8,039 bases of DNA from Dehalococcoidia bacterium. GTDB taxonomy: Bacteria; Chloroflexota; Dehalococcoidia; GIF9; UBA5620. The stretch covers positions 1-8,039 of the forward strand of contig JADHWZ010000104.1 of NCBI GenBank assembly GCA_016783225.1, written 5' to 3'. This document shows, in pieces, positions 6,208 through 8,039 of this stretch; position 1 is the stretch's first letter; each line of letters starts with the position of its first letter. A model generated the notes under the pieces. The model ran no database searches and had not been told where the DNA came from. It was given only the letters and a program-made list of their open reading frames with translations. The position numbers were made by a program, and so were the translations under genes.

Positions 6208-7678
6208 TTTCGTCTTTCTGTGCCGAAGGACTCACTGCGTACGACTGGTCCTCAAATTCGTCTTCCTCCGGGTAAGTTATTTGTCTGGGACGGGCTTTCT
6301 TAACCTTGCTTTTGCCTTCTTCCGAGTCTGCAGTTGTCTTGCTGCTCTTTTTCGCTTTTGCCTTAGTTGACCTCGTAGGTAGGATGTCCTCGGCGAAACG
6401 AATCTGGGGTGCTTCTGCAGGCTTCGCTGGTGAGGCAATCTTCGAAGTCAGAACAAGCTCGTAGTCAGTCGAATCTGCGGCCACCCCCGCCAGTTTCTCC
6501 TCACCAACCGGCTCCGGCTCAGTAACTGGCTCTGGGATCAGGGGCTCGTCGGCGGTGACAAGTTCAGGGATGAGGTCCTCCAATTCGGTTATCAACTCCT
6601 CCGCCTCCGCCGCAACTTCTGTGACCAAACTCGCCTTCTCTGCTTCGATGGCCGAAGCGCTCTTAATGTCGATGCGCCAGCCAGTTAGCTTTGCCGCCAG
6701 TCTGGCATTTTGACCCTCTTTGCCGATAGCCAGTGACAATTGTCTGTCGGGGACGGCGACTACGGCGGTGTGTTCGGCTTCGTTGAGTTCCACGCCTAAT
6801 ACTTGGGCTGGGCTTAGAGCATTGGCGATAAACGTTGCCTGGTTCTCGTCCCATTCGACCACGTCTATTTTCTCATTATTCAGCTCGTTTAGGATGCTTT
6901 GTATCCTGATACCACGCAATCCCACACAGCAACCTACTGGGTCGACACCTTCCTGGCGTGCTGCCACAGCTACCTTGCTTCGATAGCCAGCCTCACGAGC
7001 AACTGCTTTCAGGTCTACAGTGCCACTACATATTTCAGGAACCTCCAACTCAAAGAGCCTGCGTAACAAGGCGTGATGGGCTCGTGACACTATTATCTGA
7101 GGCCCCCTGCTAATCCTGGTCACTTCCAGGACATATAATTTGAGTCTTTGTCCGATACGATGACGCTCGTTGTGCACCTGTTCGCTACTTGGAAGCATTG
7201 CCTCAGCTTTGCCCAGATCAATCTGGATTCCCTCCGGGGTAATACGCTGTACCCTTCCAGTAACGACATCATCCTCTTTGCCGGTGAATTCCTCGTAAAT
7301 TGCGTGGTGCTCGGCCTCGTGCAACCGCTGTAAGATAACCTGTCTTGCCGTCTGGGCTGCAATACGCCCAGCATTCGGCGGCGTGGATTCTATATTGACA
7401 ACTTCGCCAATTTGGGCAGTTCTATCGATTAGCTTGGCTTCAGCCAGGGATATCTCACGAAGTGGGTCAGTTGGTGTTTCAATGATTGTTTTCTTGACAT
7501 AGAGTTTCACTTCGCCCGTGTTGGGATTAATCTTGGCTGAGACATCTTGACCAGCGGCAAAAGCATCTTTCTTGTAGGCCGAGACGAGAGCTGACTCTAC
7601 AGCTGCCAGGACTACTCCTTTGGGCAGATGCTTCTCCGCCGACAACTGCGTAAGGGCAATCATAAAGTCAGTTTTCAT
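6152..7678 (-). CDS. nusA: transcription termination/antitermination factor NusA
   Basis: NusA binds RNA polymerase and nascent RNA, modulating pausing, intrinsic termination and antitermination. The 508-residue protein has the RNAP-binding N-terminal domain (1-130, with SALVSAYKK at 29-37) and an S1 domain (about 134-200). KH1 follows (about 205-285, with DPVGCCVGLRGIRIQSI at 246-262), then KH2 (about 286-345, with AIGKEGQNARLAAKLTGW at 317-334). The core is complete. Beyond residue 345 there is a 160-residue low-complexity tail: first acidic and proline-rich, then Lys/Ser-rich, then acidic again. It resembles in character, not in sequence, the acidic C-terminal repeats that contact the polymerase alpha subunit in Escherichia coli. 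ATG at 7676-7678 is chosen because it matches the normal N-terminus; the ribosome site is weak (AGCGG, or GGGAG 13 bases away). Met6 is an alternative start. It is the first gene of the operon. Confidence 0.96.
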   Translation of the reverse strand: MKTDFMIALTQLSAEKHLPKGVVLAAVESALVSAYKKDAFAAGQDVSAKINPNTGEVKLYVKKTIIETPTDPLREISLAEAKLIDRTAQIGEVVNIESTPPNAGRIAAQTARQVILQRLHEAEHHAIYEEFTGKEDDVVTGRVQRITPEGIQIDLGKAEAMLPSSEQVHNERHRIGQRLKLYVLEVTRISRGPQIIVSRAHHALLRRLFELEVPEICSGTVDLKAVAREAGYRSKVAVAARQEGVDPVGCCVGLRGIRIQSILNELNNEKIDVVEWDENQATFIANALSPAQVLGVELNEAEHTAVVAVPDRQLSLAIGKEGQNARLAAKLTGWRIDIKSASAIEAEKASLVTEVAAEAEELITELEDLIPELVTADEPLIPEPVTEPEPVGEEKLAGVAADSTDYELVLTSKIASPAKPAEAPQIRFAEDILPTRSTKAKAKKSSKTTADSEEGKSKVKKARPRQITYPEEDEFEDQSYAVSPSAQKDEIEEPSSTANSSEEPNTST

Positions 7679-7718
7679 TGAATACCGCTAGCTCCCGTTT
7701 TCTATTTCCCCTGTTAAC

Positions 7719-7744
7719 AAAAAAGTGGGAACTTGGCCCCACTT
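7719..7744 (-). terminator. intrinsic terminator in the nusA leader
   Basis: On the minus strand a stem AAGTGGG / CCCACTT (arms 7738-7744 and 7723-7729, 8-base loop) is followed by a run of Ts (complement of A7719-A7724). It lies one base after the stop codon of the small ORF and 40 bases before nusA. It may end the upstream transcript, or act as an attenuator for the nusA operon. Confidence 0.75.
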
Positions 7745-7745
7745 C

Positions 7746-7877
7746 TCAAGATATAGTATCAGGTTCCTCATATACTCTAACACAATTAACACAAAAGTGC
7801 AAATCCTCTGTAGTCTCCTTTGGTGGAAGCAATGCTTTAAGAACGCAGAGTGAGCGAGAAGTTGGAGAACCCCTCAT
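7746..7877 (-). CDS. possible small ORF in the nusA leader (43 aa, hypothetical)
   Basis: An ATG at 7875-7877 preceded by AGGAG (4 bases spacing) opens a 43-codon frame that stops directly before the terminator hairpin. The product has a CxxC pair in HFCVNCVRVYEE (about residues 27-38) and one further Cys near position 11, too few for a standard zinc ribbon by itself. A TTG at 7931 would extend it by 18 codons but has no ribosome site. I do not recognise the protein. The position fits either a small gene with its own terminator or a leader peptide, but a chance frame of this length is quite possible. Confidence 0.3.
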   Translation of the reverse strand: MRGSPTSRSLCVLKALLPPKETTEDLHFCVNCVRVYEEPDTIS

Positions 7878-7902
7878 TGTTCTCCTGTTGATGGAGAGGA
7901 AC
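7864..7902 (-). promoter_or_regulatory. competing hairpins upstream of nusA
   Basis: Three segments can pair in two exclusive ways. GGAGAAC (7864-7870) pairs perfectly over 7 bases with GTTCTCC (7879-7885) across an 8-base loop. The same 7879-7885 arm can instead pair with GGAGAGGAAC (7893-7902) with a small bulge. On the minus strand the first hairpin covers the AGGAG site and puts the ATG of the small ORF in its loop. Such switching is typical of leader control, but function is inferred. Confidence 0.35.
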
Positions 7903-7964
7903 TCTTGAGGAAAAACGACGGCAAGCTTCAAAGGAAAGGGTTACAGTTCCGTATCTGACACTGC

Positions 7965-8039
7965 TCACTCTGGCGCCACGCTGCCAAAGCGACGTTGCCG
8001 CTCGCCAAAGGCGATGAGGGCCTTGTCAACCTCTTTCTT
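7965..8039 (-). CDS. C-terminal end of an unidentified protein (5' part outside window)
   Basis: A frame open to the window edge ends at TGA (7965-7967) and gives 24 residues, KKEVDKALIAFGERQRRFGS followed by VAPE. The amphipathic, charged helix-like character resembles a real protein C-terminus, and the strand agrees with the operon downstream. It does not look like the C-terminus of RimP, the usual nusA neighbour. It is too short to name. Confidence 0.4.
   Translation of the reverse strand, partial: KKEVDKALIAFGERQRRFGSVAPE

Larger units (their letters stand above)
7679..7964 (-). other. nusA leader / intergenic region
   Basis: This 286-base stretch lies between nusA and the preceding minus-strand ORF end. 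Read on the minus strand it holds, in order, two mutually exclusive small hairpins (7864-7902), a possible 43-codon ORF (7746-7877), and an intrinsic terminator (7719-7744). About 40 bases then remain before the nusA ATG. No rimP gene, tRNA or known riboswitch signature such as a T-box TGGNACC element was recognised. No promoter with good -35 and -10 hexamers was found. The best candidate, TTGCAC with 17 bases to TAGAGT around 7765-7800, is poor. Confidence 0.5.

Noticed and set aside
7678..7908. 76-codon plus-strand frame opposite the nusA leader
   Set aside because: No ribosome site or domain, and it runs through the terminator hairpin; likely chance.
7679..7964. T-box, other riboswitch or tRNA in the nusA leader
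   Set aside because: No TGGNACC antiterminator motif, cloverleaf or known aptamer core could be found by reading.
1..8039. CRISPR array, toxin-antitoxin pair or defence island
   Set aside because: No regularly spaced repeats beyond the two IS-end copies and no defence or toxin motifs in any supported gene.

Overview
The window looks like a piece of a Chloroflexota chromosome, most likely from the class Dehalococcoidia. This rests on gene content and protein style, not on a database search: a short bacterial IF-2 (602 residues), a 47-residue DUF5679 zinc ribbon, an actinobacterial/archaeal-like inositol-3-phosphate synthase, and a tandem UspA protein carrying the 'ATHGRSG' signature. Base composition is near 50% GC by eye.

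Left part (1-1941). The minus strand carries the 5' end of inositol-3-phosphate synthase (1-246, cut by the window edge), preceded 57 bases upstream by a two-domain universal stress protein (303-1184). Divergent from them is a stand-alone PHP-domain metallo-phosphoesterase (1264-1941, plus). The 79-base divergent gap shows no convincing promoter hexamers.

Middle (1942-2754). A very short minus-strand gene, 1956-2099, encodes a DUF5679 zinc ribbon. It has a near-perfect Shine-Dalgarno and a near-consensus sigma-A type promoter. The promoter's -35 box coincides with the putative outer end of an insertion-sequence scar (about 2151-2729). The scar keeps an IS left end with two near-tandem repeats, the last part of a DDE transposase (2239-2694), and a degenerate right end. 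Most of the transposase is missing, so the element cannot move itself.

Right part (2755-8039). A minus-strand translation/transcription operon reads nusA - ylxR (rnpM) - infB - rbfA - truB. Several junctions overlap: nusA/ylxR by 56 bases, ylxR/infB by 4, rbfA/truB by 11. NusA is a transcription elongation and termination factor, YlxR an RNA-binding or RNase P-modulating protein, IF-2 recruits initiator tRNA, RbfA matures the 30S subunit, and TruB makes tRNA pseudouridine 55. rimP, which often precedes nusA, is not seen directly upstream. Instead there is a 286-base leader (7679-7964) with competing small hairpins, a possible 43-codon ORF and an intrinsic terminator only about 40 bases before the nusA start. 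Beyond it lies the C-terminal end of an unidentified ORF (7965-8039).

No complete novel defence or biosynthetic system is visible. The points most worth a second look are the IS-end/DUF5679 hybrid promoter and the nusA leader with its terminator.
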